NCBI GenBank assembly: GCA_030697085.1
Contig: JAUYQT010000033.1
Span: forward strand, 1 to 11,428
Direction: 5' to 3'
From: Azonexus sp.
GTDB taxonomy: Bacteria > Pseudomonadota > Gammaproteobacteria > Burkholderiales > Rhodocyclaceae
Length of the DNA stretch: 11,428 nucleotides
This document shows, in pieces, positions 1 through 5,910 of this stretch. The position numbers and the translations under genes are program-made. The notes below the pieces were generated by a model. The model was not told the origin of the DNA, did not search any database, and was given only the letters and a program-made list of their open reading frames with translations. Position 1 is the first letter of the stretch. Every line of letters starts with the position of its first letter.

Positions 1-136
1 CGACAGCACCGAAATCAACCCCTCAAAAACAGGTAAAATCCACCTCGCTTTAAGCCCCGATTTAGCCCGTTTTTACTTCTTCAAACTGGCTCCATTACGC
101 CGATCATCGGTGGCTCCATAATGCCGGTCAATGACA
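1..136. mobile_element. Terminal part of an IS21-like insertion sequence, interior to the left
   Basis: Read from 136 inward on the minus strand, the sequence begins TGTCA. It then carries two imperfect 19-bp direct repeats (GGCTCCATWAYGCCGRTCA) at 88-106 and 112-130, with a 24-bp period. A TG...CA tip with short repeated blocks just inside it is the known architecture of IS21-family ends. The tip sits inside the second ORF of an IS3-family element (orfB codons stop at 137), which marks the boundary. No transposase gene of this element is inside the window. A different IS family with multiple terminal repeats is possible. Confidence 0.6.
88..130 (-). repeat. Two 19-bp direct repeats at the IS21-like end
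   Basis: The copies at 88-106 and 112-130 match at 16 of 19 positions (consensus GGCTCCATWAYGCCGRTCA) and are separated by 5 bp. In IS21-family elements such blocks are taken to be transposase binding sites. Here that function is inferred from position only. Confidence 0.7.
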
Positions 137-172
137 CCTGACCACCGGCAATTCGTGGGATTTGTCGATCAT
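137..172 (-). pseudogene. IS3-family OrfB, 12-codon stub interrupted by an IS21-like tip
   Basis: An ATG at 172-170, overlapping the OrfA stop, opens MIDKSHELPVVR, the usual N-terminus of IS3 OrfB integrases (which continue with Q and a CxLLGL-type sequence). At 136 the sequence switches to the IS21-like terminal sequence, and the frame ends two codons later. The DDE catalytic domain is therefore absent. The rest of orfB should lie left of this window, on the far side of the IS21-like element, if the insertion was simple. Confidence 0.75.
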
Positions 173-471
173 CGTTTTGCGCTCGCATCGCCGATGCGAC
201 CGAGCGCGACGGCCAAAAAATCAATCTCCAGCGCCTGCTGGCCGATTTTTGCATGCAAATCCTTGAGATCCGGCGTGGCCGCTTGCTTCTCACTGGCCGT
301 CGCGAAAACGCCCGAGGCGTTCTCCAGCAACTGCGTTTTCCATTGCGTGATTTGATTCGGGTGAATGTCAAACTTCTCCGCTAACGCGGCTAGTGTCTCA
401 TCACCCTTGAGGGCGGCAATAGCCACTTTCGCCTTGAAGGCTGCTGTGTGGTTACGGCGGGGTCTTCTCAT
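169..471 (-). CDS. IS3-family transposase OrfA (HTH protein)
   Basis: This is a 100-aa protein starting MRRPRRNHTAAFKAKVA. A longer start ten codons upstream is possible, but IS3 OrfA proteins typically begin at this MRRPRR-type position. The N-terminal half holds the helix-turn-helix (about residues 10-50, with LAALAEKFDIHPNQITQWK). The C-terminal half (KDLHAKIGQQALEIDFLAVAL) is the leucine-zipper-like segment that serves for multimerisation in this family. OrfA normally binds the terminal repeats and is joined to OrfB by programmed frameshifting. Here its stop overlaps the OrfB start by ATGA, and OrfB is destroyed. The gene is intact but probably has no transposition partner in cis. Confidence 0.9.
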   Translation of the reverse strand: MRRPRRNHTAAFKAKVAIAALKGDETLAALAEKFDIHPNQITQWKTQLLENASGVFATASEKQAATPDLKDLHAKIGQQALEIDFLAVALGRIGDASAKR

Positions 472-521
472 TGTTTCTGCTCCTTGGCAGGCGATTTCCA
501 TCGCCTATTGAAGCAGAGATT

Positions 522-720
522 TCACTTAACCAGCTGTCCGGATTCGCGGGGCCTCCTCTTTTTGTCGAAGCCCTGGTTGAAGGGCAGCACGATCAGGAAA
601 GCGGTAAGTATCTGAGCTCCTTGCAGCAAAATCCGCAATTCCTGCAACATGTCGTCCAGGCCTCCCTCTTCGGAAGCTTCTCTATCACTTACCTTGGGTT
701 CAGCCTTGGGTTTGGTATCA
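522..720 (-). pseudogene. DUF6328-family membrane protein, N-terminal fragment
   Basis: On the minus strand, after a TAA just above 720, one frame runs KPKAEPKVSDREASEEGG, then LDDMLQELRILLQGAQ, then ILTAFLIVLPFNQGF, before entering the IS3 end and stopping at 522-524. The LQELRxLLxGxQxLxAFLxxLPF pattern is what I recall of the start of DUF6328 family proteins, small integral membrane proteins with three or four helices. Only the first helix is present. There is no ATG, GTG or TTG ahead of the conserved part, and the AT-rich sequence upstream contains short tandem repeats, so the 5' end also seems damaged. The family assignment is from memory of the motif. Confidence 0.55.
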
Positions 721-744
721 ACGTTTTTGATTTTTTACTTTTTT

Positions 745-762
745 GTAATTCGTAATTCGTAA
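745..762. repeat. Short tandem repeat, GTAATTC units
   Basis: Two and a half copies of GTAATTC lie next to the broken DUF6328 fragment, with T-rich sequence on the left. This type of simple repeat is common in intergenic DNA. No function can be assigned. Confidence 0.5.
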
Positions 763-777
763 GGCTGAACGCGCAGC

Positions 778-809
778 GGTTCCGCCGGATGAAACCATGC
801 GGCGGAACC
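778..809. repeat. Perfect 10-bp inverted repeat (hairpin), REP-like
   Basis: GGTTCCGCCG at 778-787 is followed by a 12-nt spacer and its exact complement CGGCGGAACC at 800-809. Neither side has a T-run, so it does not look like a Rho-independent terminator. A dispersed extragenic palindrome is the most natural reading; counting copies in the genome would settle it. Confidence 0.6.
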
Positions 810-934
810 CGAAATGACGGTACCTTATTGCTGCTAGCTCTTGGCATTACTTTGTGGCACGAAATTTGGGCGCCAAGATGAATGACCGTAACTTTGATGA
901 CGGGCACCTGGAAAGTGGGCGTGGCTAGCGATCA

Positions 935-1120
935 TTACTTACTCTCCTTCAACTCAGCCATCACACATTCGGCTTTTGCGTCGCAGAATTTGTTGGTCAC
1001 ACCGCAGAAACAGTATTCGTTGTCGGGGTGGGTGCAGCCATATAAGCAAGTCTCGCCAACTTCATCGCCGTAATAATCTTCGTAATCTTCATATCGACAG
1101 TCCCAATAATTAATGATCAT
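935..1120 (-). CDS. Small cysteine-rich acidic protein (61 aa), unknown function
   Basis: The N-terminal third is very acidic and tyrosine-rich (YEDYEDYYGDE). The rest carries most of the seven cysteines, in a compact stretch with CxxxC and CxC spacing (CLYGC, CFCG, FCDAKAEC). There is no signal peptide or membrane segment, so it is predicted to be cytoplasmic. The density and spacing of cysteines suggest metal binding or disulfide knots; I do not recognise a named family. Its ATG overlaps the stop of the 29-aa ORF upstream (ATGA), which suggests translational coupling, since no clear Shine-Dalgarno sequence precedes it. Protein-like composition and the coupling support it being real. Confidence 0.55.
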   Translation of the reverse strand: MIINYWDCRYEDYEDYYGDEVGETCLYGCTHPDNEYCFCGVTNKFCDAKAECVMAELKESK

Positions 1121-1206
1121 TTGGTCGCTTGGTGAAAGGCTATGACTTCATCGTAGAACAAATGCAGCACCGTCTCTGCCTGAACTGCGAGTTCGGCACC
1201 CACCAT
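1117..1206 (-). CDS. 29-aa ORF translationally coupled to the Cys-rich protein
   Basis: An ATG at 1206-1204, preceded by AAGGGA about 6 nt upstream and by an in-frame TGA, opens MVGAELAVQAETVLHLF, continuing YDEVIAFHQATK to a TGA at 1119-1117. That stop overlaps the next ATG as ATGA. The peptide would form one amphipathic helix. It may be a leader peptide, a tiny protein, or the leftover C-terminus of a longer gene. The Shine-Dalgarno-like sequence and the ATGA overlap are the only support. It reads divergently from the flgB-like gene. Confidence 0.35.
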   Translation of the reverse strand: MVGAELAVQAETVLHLFYDEVIAFHQATK

Positions 1207-1216
1207 TCAGAATCCC

Positions 1217-1242
1217 TTAAGTTTTCTCCCCTAAACTGATTT
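1217..1242 (+). promoter_or_regulatory. Possible sigma-28 (FliA)-like promoter for the flgB-like gene
   Basis: TTAAGTTT at 1217-1224 matches the FliA -35 element (TAAAGTTT) at 7 of 8 positions. ACTGATTT at 1235-1242 resembles the -10 (GCCGATAA) only in its core (C, GAT). The gap is 10 nt instead of the usual 11. The position, about 75 nt ahead of the ATG, is suitable, but the match is partial. Confidence 0.25.
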
Positions 1243-1318
1243 AAAGGCAATGGGCGCTTTCTCCGGCTGTGGAGAGTCGGCACTGGCGTCTCGTTCATCT
1301 TTCAGGAAAAGGGGCGGC

Positions 1319-1891
1319 ATGACTGCCATATCAAAAACCTCTATTCAGTCGATTCCGCGAATTTCTGATAGCCCAAGCAGCCAGCCCAACAAAGGCGCAA
1401 GTGCCGATAATTTCGCGACGGCCCTCTCTCAGGCATTGAGCAAAAGAGGCGAAACCAGCCCCTCCGGGTTTTCAAAGCACATACCTATTGCAGACGCCGC
1501 TCATATCCCAGATGGATTCCAAGAGCGAGCCTTGGATGTTCGCGTCTATCGTCAACAATTAATTGCGGCCAATATCGCCAATGCTGACACGCCGAACTAT
1601 AAGGCAGTCGATTTAGATCTACCGCAAGCGCTGGCAAGCGTAATCTCGGAAACAACAGGTCCATTAAGTCTTACGACGACCTCTGCATCGCACCTATCAG
1701 AAATAGCTGCACATGGGCAGCAGAGTGCTTTCGTCAAGTATCAGGTTCCGAACCAAGCCAGCGCAGATGGGAATACCGTCGATATGGATGTGGAACGAAC
1801 CAAATTTGCTGAAAATTCGTTCATGTATGAGTTTTCGCTCAAACGTGTTGGCAAAAAAGAGATGCTGGAGCTACTCGCCAATTTGAAATGA
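1319..1891 (+). CDS. flgB: FlgB-like flagellar basal-body rod protein, solitary and N-terminally extended
   Basis: FlgB is a proximal rod protein of the flagellar basal body in the periplasm, exported by the flagellar type III apparatus without a cleaved signal. The rod-protein signature is clear: a helix followed by LIAANIANADTPNYKAVDLD (about residues 88-107). The C-terminal part DGNTVDMDVERTKFAENSFMYEFSL fits the FlgB pattern. I chose the ATG at 1319 because GGAAAAGGGG lies just upstream; an earlier ATG at 1250 has no such site. At 190 aa it exceeds the usual 130-145 aa, owing to a Ser/Thr-rich low-complexity N-terminal extension of about 55-60 residues. The last residues (VGKKEMLELLANLK) also differ from the usual end. 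No flgC, fliE or other flagellar gene is in the window. Confidence 0.85.
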   Translation: MTAISKTSIQSIPRISDSPSSQPNKGASADNFATALSQALSKRGETSPSGFSKHIPIADAAHIPDGFQERALDVRVYRQQLIAANIANADTPNYKAVDLDLPQALASVISETTGPLSLTTTSASHLSEIAAHGQQSAFVKYQVPNQASADGNTVDMDVERTKFAENSFMYEFSLKRVGKKEMLELLANLK

Positions 1892-1896
1892 AGAAA

Positions 1897-2070
1897 TTAC
1901 TCTTCACTCGCAGCTAATCCGCCGAGTCTTTTGCTGGCCACGAAAGTACGGTTGTGAAAATCCAGCACATAGAAGAAGGCTATGAAGGCCAGCACAATTG
2001 GTACAAAGCCATATAACGCTGCATCCAGAAGTACATGGAAATAGATCTCAAAATTAGATATGTCGCCCAT
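1897..2070 (-). CDS. Small single-span membrane protein (57 aa)
   Basis: The sequence begins MGDISNFEIYFHVLLDAALY. It has one hydrophobic segment (about residues 12-37, with YGFVPIVLAFIAFFYVLDFH), followed by a basic stretch with R and K, so the C-terminus is probably cytoplasmic. I take the ATG at 2070, with GGA about 7 nt upstream; the ATG at 2076 is equally possible. No family is recognised. The size and single helix would suit an accessory subunit of a membrane complex. It is the last of a run of small minus-strand ORFs behind the CTTAAG array and ends 5 bp from the convergent flgB-like gene. Confidence 0.45.
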   Translation of the reverse strand: MGDISNFEIYFHVLLDAALYGFVPIVLAFIAFFYVLDFHNRTFVASKRLGGLAASEE

Positions 2071-2112
2071 GGTCATTCCAAAGCTGGAGCATTTCAACTG
2101 CAAAGGAGGTTT

Positions 2113-2253
2113 CTAGCCTTGCAGCGACAGACCCCAAGTTGAAAACTTCGTCTGCCATTCTTGATACGCTGATTTGTATTTTTGTTGGTCAGGCAAATGA
2201 ATTTCAGGATGGATGAAAGGAAGAAAGACTCTGGATTCCCTCTCTGGAGTCAC
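2113..2253 (-). CDS. Possible 46-aa ORF (GTG start) between the two small membrane proteins
   Basis: In a different frame from the 60-aa gene and overlapping its 3' half, an open frame runs from a GTG at 2253-2251 (VTPERESRVFLPFIHPEIHL) through PDQQKYKSAYQEWQTKFSTW to a TAG at 2113. The composition (Q, K, Y, W, E) is protein-like, more so than the alternative frames. There is no good Shine-Dalgarno sequence, so it could instead be reached by a frameshift from the 60-aa ORF. It would be a soluble peptide. This is uncertain. Confidence 0.3.
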   Translation of the reverse strand: MTPERESRVFLPFIHPEIHLPDQQKYKSAYQEWQTKFSTWGLSLQG

Positions 2254-2386
2254 CGGGGTGAGCACCCAGCGAATATGGGATTGTCACAAACGCCGTGGCC
2301 ATGACGAAGAAAACAGAGCCTAATACGGCAAGTAACATGGACGTCAAGAACGGGGCTTTGGCGCGTTGCATTTGAGTTTCTTTCAT
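2204..2386 (-). CDS. Small single-span membrane protein (60 aa)
   Basis: The sequence starts MKETQMQRAKAPFLTSMLLA, followed by one hydrophobic segment (about residues 13-36, FLTSMLLAVLGSVFFVMATAFV) and a polar tail (IPYSLGAHPGDSREGI). A basic N-terminus before the helix predicts an N-in, C-out topology, with the tail in the periplasm. The second ATG, five codons in, may be the true start. I do not recognise a family. The ATG lies 35 nt downstream of a four-site array of CTTAAG-type hexamers, the best regulatory signal in this part of the window, and the gene is followed by other small ORFs on the same strand. Confidence 0.5.
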   Translation of the reverse strand: MKETQMQRAKAPFLTSMLLAVLGSVFFVMATAFVTIPYSLGAHPGDSREGIQSLSSFHPS

Positions 2387-2652
2387 TTAAGTGGGTATGG
2401 TTCCACTTTAGGCATACTGGCTTAAGCGCCCATTAACAGGGTCTTAACGGGTCCTTAAGAGCCGGTCGATCTCTGACACCGTCAGCCCGAATCTATTGCG
2501 AGCCGCCATTGATGCAAAGGGGTCCATTGCGACTTCCTTGGCTTGGCGCCACACTCCTTGACGACGTAATCCTGAATCAACCCCTTGGCTATTTCGGTTG
2601 GAATAGGTGGTACTGGGTGAGCTTCAAAAAGACTGGATACCCCAAACCGCAA
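2387..2652. other. Intergenic stretch between the P-type ATPase and the small membrane proteins
   Basis: Besides the CTTAAG array I see two weak minus-strand candidates. After the ATPase TAA, the same frame stays open for 56 more codons (to 2482), with protein-like content (PVPPIPTEIAKGLIQDYVV) but no ATG. A 27-codon ORF (2527 to 2444, MDPFASMAARNRFGLTVSEI) has AAGGAAG upstream and ends inside the array. No terminator hairpin for the operon is visible. Confidence 0.4.
2421..2459. promoter_or_regulatory. Four phased CTTAAG-type half-sites, PmrA/QseB-like operator
   Basis: On the plus strand the sequence reads CTTAAG-N5-ATTAAC-N5-CTTAAC-N5-CTTAAG, at 2421, 2432, 2443 and 2454, an exact 11-bp period. 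Known PmrA (BasR) and QseB boxes are hexamer-N5-hexamer pairs of YTTAAK type, and OmpR-family dimers bind such 11-bp-phased repeats in tandem. Two dimers could bind side by side here. The array lies 35 nt upstream of the 60-aa membrane protein gene. A second site of the same design stands upstream of the redox operon. Confidence 0.65.
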
Positions 2653-5166
2653 TTACTCAATTGCTTGTCTCGGCTGAGAATTACTGAGCGCTTTCTTCGT
2701 GATCTCAAAAAGAAACAGCATTCCGATACCGATACCCAGCGCCACCATACCGTGGGAAAGTGTTGGCGCCTGAAAAGCAAAAGCTGCGGCAAACACTGGG
2801 ATACAAATGATGAGCAAGAGCCCCAACAGAGTGCCACCAAGCACCCACGGTACTACGGGTGTCAGGCCGGCAAACATCTGCCGCCACCCTGATTCCGGAG
2901 ATCGACTCGGAAAAATCAGTGCCGCATTTGCAACAACCAAAACGACGAACGCCAATGCCCTGGCCCCATCAGTGGCAACCCCGTTCGATAAGGACCAGAA
3001 ATAGAAACTCGCAGCTGCCACCGTCACCAGCCCCCCTTGAGCCAGGCTAAGGATAAGCTGCTGTGTTGAAACCAAATGTTCGCTGACCGAGCGCGGTGGC
3101 TGTTCCATTAGTCCCGGGTTGCCGGGTTCTGCTTCGAAGACGATAGAGCATGCCGGATCAATAATCAGTTCGAGGAAAGCGATGTGAATCGGCGCCAGAA
3201 TCAACGGCATCCCGAACATCACCGGCAGAACAGACAAACCGATAATCGGAATGTGGACTGCCAGGGTATAAACCATCGCCTGCCGAAGGTTGGCAAAAAT
3301 ACGTCGCCCCAGGCGGATGGCCGCAACGATGGCGCCAAAGTCATCTTCAAGCAACACCAGAGAGGCAGCCTCGCGAGCGACATCAGTACCTCGTTTGCCC
3401 ATGGCAATACCGATATGTGCTGCCTTCAAGGCCGGGGCATCATTGACACCATCTCCCGTCATCGCCACGACCTCGCCATTCGCTTTTAACGCTTCGACAA
3501 TGGCAAGTTTCTGCTGTGGTGTGACACGGGCAAAAATACTCACTGAGGCGATACGTGCTGAAATTGCCTTCACGTCCATTGACTCAAGTTCCGTGCCGGT
3601 AATGACCTCGCGACTGTCAATCCCTGCGCTGGCCGCGATGGCGCGAGCGGTGCGCGGATGATCGCCGGTAATCATGACGACGCGAATGCCCGCTCTCAGG
3701 CACTCGGCGACTGCGCTAGGTACTTCGGGGCGGAGTGGATCAGCCAGCCCGATCAGTCCGATAAACTCGAAATCGAAATCATGCTGAATCTCTGGAAAGC
3801 CATCCTGAACACCATGTCTGGCCTTGGCCACGCCCAGAACGCGTAAGCCACGATCTGCCATGATCTCTGCTTGCTGAGCTAAATTTCCCCTGTCGGCATC
3901 CGACATGTGACAGAGATCCGCAATCGCTTCTGGTGCTCCTTTTGTGGCAACAACATTTTGTTTGCCCGTGTCGTTTTTCCATAGATGCGACATGGCGAGA
4001 AGTTCAGGGGAAAGCTCGTACTCCTTTGCCAGAGACCAATTCGGATGCAAGTGATCGGTATCAGCCAGTAAATCGCCAGCAAAACGGTGGAATGCTTGCT
4101 CCATCGGGTCATGCGGATCGATTTCGCTGGCCAGAACTGCGTATTCAAGCAACTCGTGATAGGGCTCAGGAAGCCCCGCTCCAGCAATATCCTTGATCTC
4201 CAGGAGGTTTCCATCCACCGACAGTGCGGCAACGGCCATGCGGTTCTGGGTCAGCGTTCCTGTTTTATCGACACAAAGAACCGTGGTTTCGCCCAGGGTT
4301 TCAATCGCATTGAGGCGTCGCGTCAGTACCTTCTGGCTGGCAATTCGACGCGCTCCCATGGCCAAAAAAATGATCATGATGACTGGAAATTCTTGGGGCA
4401 GAATCCCCATCGCCAACGTAATACCAGCTAGCAAGGCATCGAGCCAGCTTCCCCGCAAAGTCCAGTAGAGAAGTGCCAGAGCCAGGCACAAGCCGATGCC
4501 AATGACCGCCAGGCGACGCGTCAATAACCCCATTTCATCGCGGAGCGGTGAGGATTCAATCGAGATATCTTGAAGAGACTTGCCAATGCGGCCAAGTTCG
4601 GTGGCCCCACCAATGGCGCTGACTTTGATCATCCCCTGACCACGCACGACCAGCGTACCCGCGAAAACGACGCCTCCATCGGCAAACTTCACCACCGCTT
4701 CGGACTCGCCAGTCAACATCGATTCATCCGTCGCCAGCTCATGCGCTTGAAGAACAACGCCGTCGGCGGGAATACGGTCCCCTTCAGACAGGATCAAAAT
4801 ATCTTCGCGAACGACTTCGCGGCCGGGAATCTTCGTTGGGTTGCCATCCCGAATGGCCAGCGCCCGCGGACTGGACAGATCACGCAGGGCCTCCAGGGCA
4901 TTCTCGGTGCGACGTTCCTGCAAAATGGTGATCATCATGATGATCACAACGAAGCCCAGCAGTATCAGCGCTTCGTGGGGGTCGCCCATGGCAAAATAGA
5001 TTGCGCCAGCACCAAGCAACAAGAGGAACATTGGCTCCCGCGCCACCTCTCCCGCAATGGCGAATACCGTGCGTCGCTGATTGGCTCCTAGTTCATTGGG
5101 GCCATCGGCCGCTAGCCGCGCCTTAGCCTCGTCCTGAGTTAGCCCAGAGGGGGGTTCTGTGGTCAT
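2653..5166 (-). CDS. Cation-transporting P-type ATPase (P2-like), 837 aa
   Basis: An inner-membrane pump that couples ATP hydrolysis to cation export, with transient phosphorylation of an aspartate. In order: an N-terminal cation-ATPase domain with two helices (to about residue 90), the actuator loop with TGES (152-155), helices 3-4 with PQEFP (257-261) in place of the usual PEGLP, the phosphorylation site DKTGTLT (D300), then KGAPE, TGDHPRTA and GDGVNDAPALKAAHIGIAMG in the catalytic domain, and four to six C-terminal helices with FLELIIDPACSIVFEAEP in M6. There is no heavy-metal N-terminal domain and no CPC motif, which argues against a Cu or Zn P1B pump; Ca2+ or a similar divalent cation is the likeliest cargo, but the substrate is not proven. 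The start is only 6 nt after the stop of the multihaem cytochrome c gene, so it is the last gene of the redox operon. Confidence 0.93.
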   Translation of the reverse strand: MTTEPPSGLTQDEAKARLAADGPNELGANQRRTVFAIAGEVAREPMFLLLLGAGAIYFAMGDPHEALILLGFVVIIMMITILQERRTENALEALRDLSSPRALAIRDGNPTKIPGREVVREDILILSEGDRIPADGVVLQAHELATDESMLTGESEAVVKFADGGVVFAGTLVVRGQGMIKVSAIGGATELGRIGKSLQDISIESSPLRDEMGLLTRRLAVIGIGLCLALALLYWTLRGSWLDALLAGITLAMGILPQEFPVIMIIFLAMGARRIASQKVLTRRLNAIETLGETTVLCVDKTGTLTQNRMAVAALSVDGNLLEIKDIAGAGLPEPYHELLEYAVLASEIDPHDPMEQAFHRFAGDLLADTDHLHPNWSLAKEYELSPELLAMSHLWKNDTGKQNVVATKGAPEAIADLCHMSDADRGNLAQQAEIMADRGLRVLGVAKARHGVQDGFPEIQHDFDFEFIGLIGLADPLRPEVPSAVAECLRAGIRVVMITGDHPRTARAIAASAGIDSREVITGTELESMDVKAISARIASVSIFARVTPQQKLAIVEALKANGEVVAMTGDGVNDAPALKAAHIGIAMGKRGTDVAREAASLVLLEDDFGAIVAAIRLGRRIFANLRQAMVYTLAVHIPIIGLSVLPVMFGMPLILAPIHIAFLELIIDPACSIVFEAEPGNPGLMEQPPRSVSEHLVSTQQLILSLAQGGLVTVAAASFYFWSLSNGVATDGARALAFVVLVVANAALIFPSRSPESGWRQMFAGLTPVVPWVLGGTLLGLLLIICIPVFAAAFAFQAPTLSHGMVALGIGIGMLFLFEITKKALSNSQPRQAIE

Positions 5167-5172
5167 GACCGA

Positions 5173-5910
5173 TCAATCATCGTGCCCCTTCTTGCCCCGG
5201 CCTTCTCCACCTTTGCCGCCGCGGATGTCATCTTTATCGCCGCTGCGATGACACTCGACACAATTGTCGAACTTGCGGATGCCTTCCTCGATGTGCTCCC
5301 GACGGATGTTTTGAAGGGTGTGCTCATGGCATCCGTAGCAGGTGTAGCGACTGTAGTCGTTGCCGGTATGGCAGGTCACACAGCGTGTGTTGTGGTCACG
5401 GTCGAGTTTGAAATGCTGGTCATGGTCGAATGTTGCTGGCGTCCATTTCTCTTGAGAATGGCATTGGCTGCAGTTGCCGGTGATCTGCTGGTGCAGCGAG
5501 TCGTTGGGTGACTTGTGGCAGGACTGGCAGGCTTCGCGCATGGCTGGCTGCAAGAGGGCGTGGTTGAAATGGCCTTGCAGGCGGAAGCGTCTGACGCCGG
5601 CGTGATCGCTATGGCAGGCGACGCACTCCTGAGTAATCAGTTTCTGGTGAAACGCCACGGCAGTCAGCGGTTTGGCGATTGGAAGGCCGGTCGTCGTCAG
5701 GCGCCCGATCTCCTCTGGTTTGTGGCAGGTCAGGCAACGTCCGGAATCTGCGCCCAGAAACGCCGTGTGGCAGGCAAAGCAGTCGGATTCCAGCTGCTTG
5801 TGGCCAGGAATCAACTTGCCCGGGCCCACCATCAGGTTTGGATAGACGAAAACCAGTACCGTCAGGGCAATCAAATTGACGGCGAGAAGGAACTTGAGAA
5901 TTTTGCTCAT
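5173..5910 (-). CDS. Membrane-anchored periplasmic multihaem cytochrome c (eight CxxCH)
   Basis: This is a 245-aa protein beginning MSKILKFLLAVNLIALTVLV. The N-terminal hydrophobic segment acts as signal anchor, and the rest is periplasmic. Eight haem-binding CxxCH motifs start at residues 44, 59, 96, 128, 147, 177, 191 and 217, with additional histidines suitable as distal ligands (H78-H120 region, HFNH, DHDQH). The spacing resembles the class III / cytochrome c7-like group rather than mono-haem cytochromes. The C-terminus is a Lys/Gly/Asp-rich tail. An earlier in-frame ATG exists, but the ATG at 5910 overlaps the stop of the cytochrome b-like gene by ATGA and precedes the signal segment. 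It probably receives electrons from, or passes them to, the b-type partner upstream. The terminal partner is not visible. Confidence 0.9.
   Translation of the reverse strand: MSKILKFLLAVNLIALTVLVFVYPNLMVGPGKLIPGHKQLESDCFACHTAFLGADSGRCLTCHKPEEIGRLTTTGLPIAKPLTAVAFHQKLITQECVACHSDHAGVRRFRLQGHFNHALLQPAMREACQSCHKSPNDSLHQQITGNCSQCHSQEKWTPATFDHDQHFKLDRDHNTRCVTCHTGNDYSRYTCYGCHEHTLQNIRREHIEEGIRKFDNCVECHRSGDKDDIRGGKGGEGRGKKGHDD

Larger units (their letters stand above)
137..560 (-). mobile_element. IS3-family element, left part only (orfA complete, orfB cut)
   Basis: The element is recognised by its intact OrfA (169-471) and the first codons of OrfB. The right side (3' on the minus strand) is lost at 137, where an IS21-like tip has been inserted. 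The upstream end lies somewhere around 525-562: the minus strand there reads GAGGCCCCGCGAATCCGGAC, a candidate inverted repeat. The exact tip cannot be fixed because the partner repeat is outside the window. The element sits inside a DUF6328-like reading frame. It cannot transpose by itself because the catalytic DDE domain of OrfB is missing. Confidence 0.65.

Noticed and set aside
1889..1906. TGAAGA-AATTAC-TCTTCA hairpin between convergent genes
   Set aside because: A 6-bp AT-rich stem with no T-run; too weak to call a terminator.
2509..2892. 127-codon plus-strand frame
   Set aside because: It overlaps the ATPase C-terminus in antisense, has no domain, and its composition follows the opposite strand's codons.
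4570..5091. 173-codon plus-strand frame
   Set aside because: Antisense shadow of the ATPase actuator and N-terminal region, no recognisable motif.
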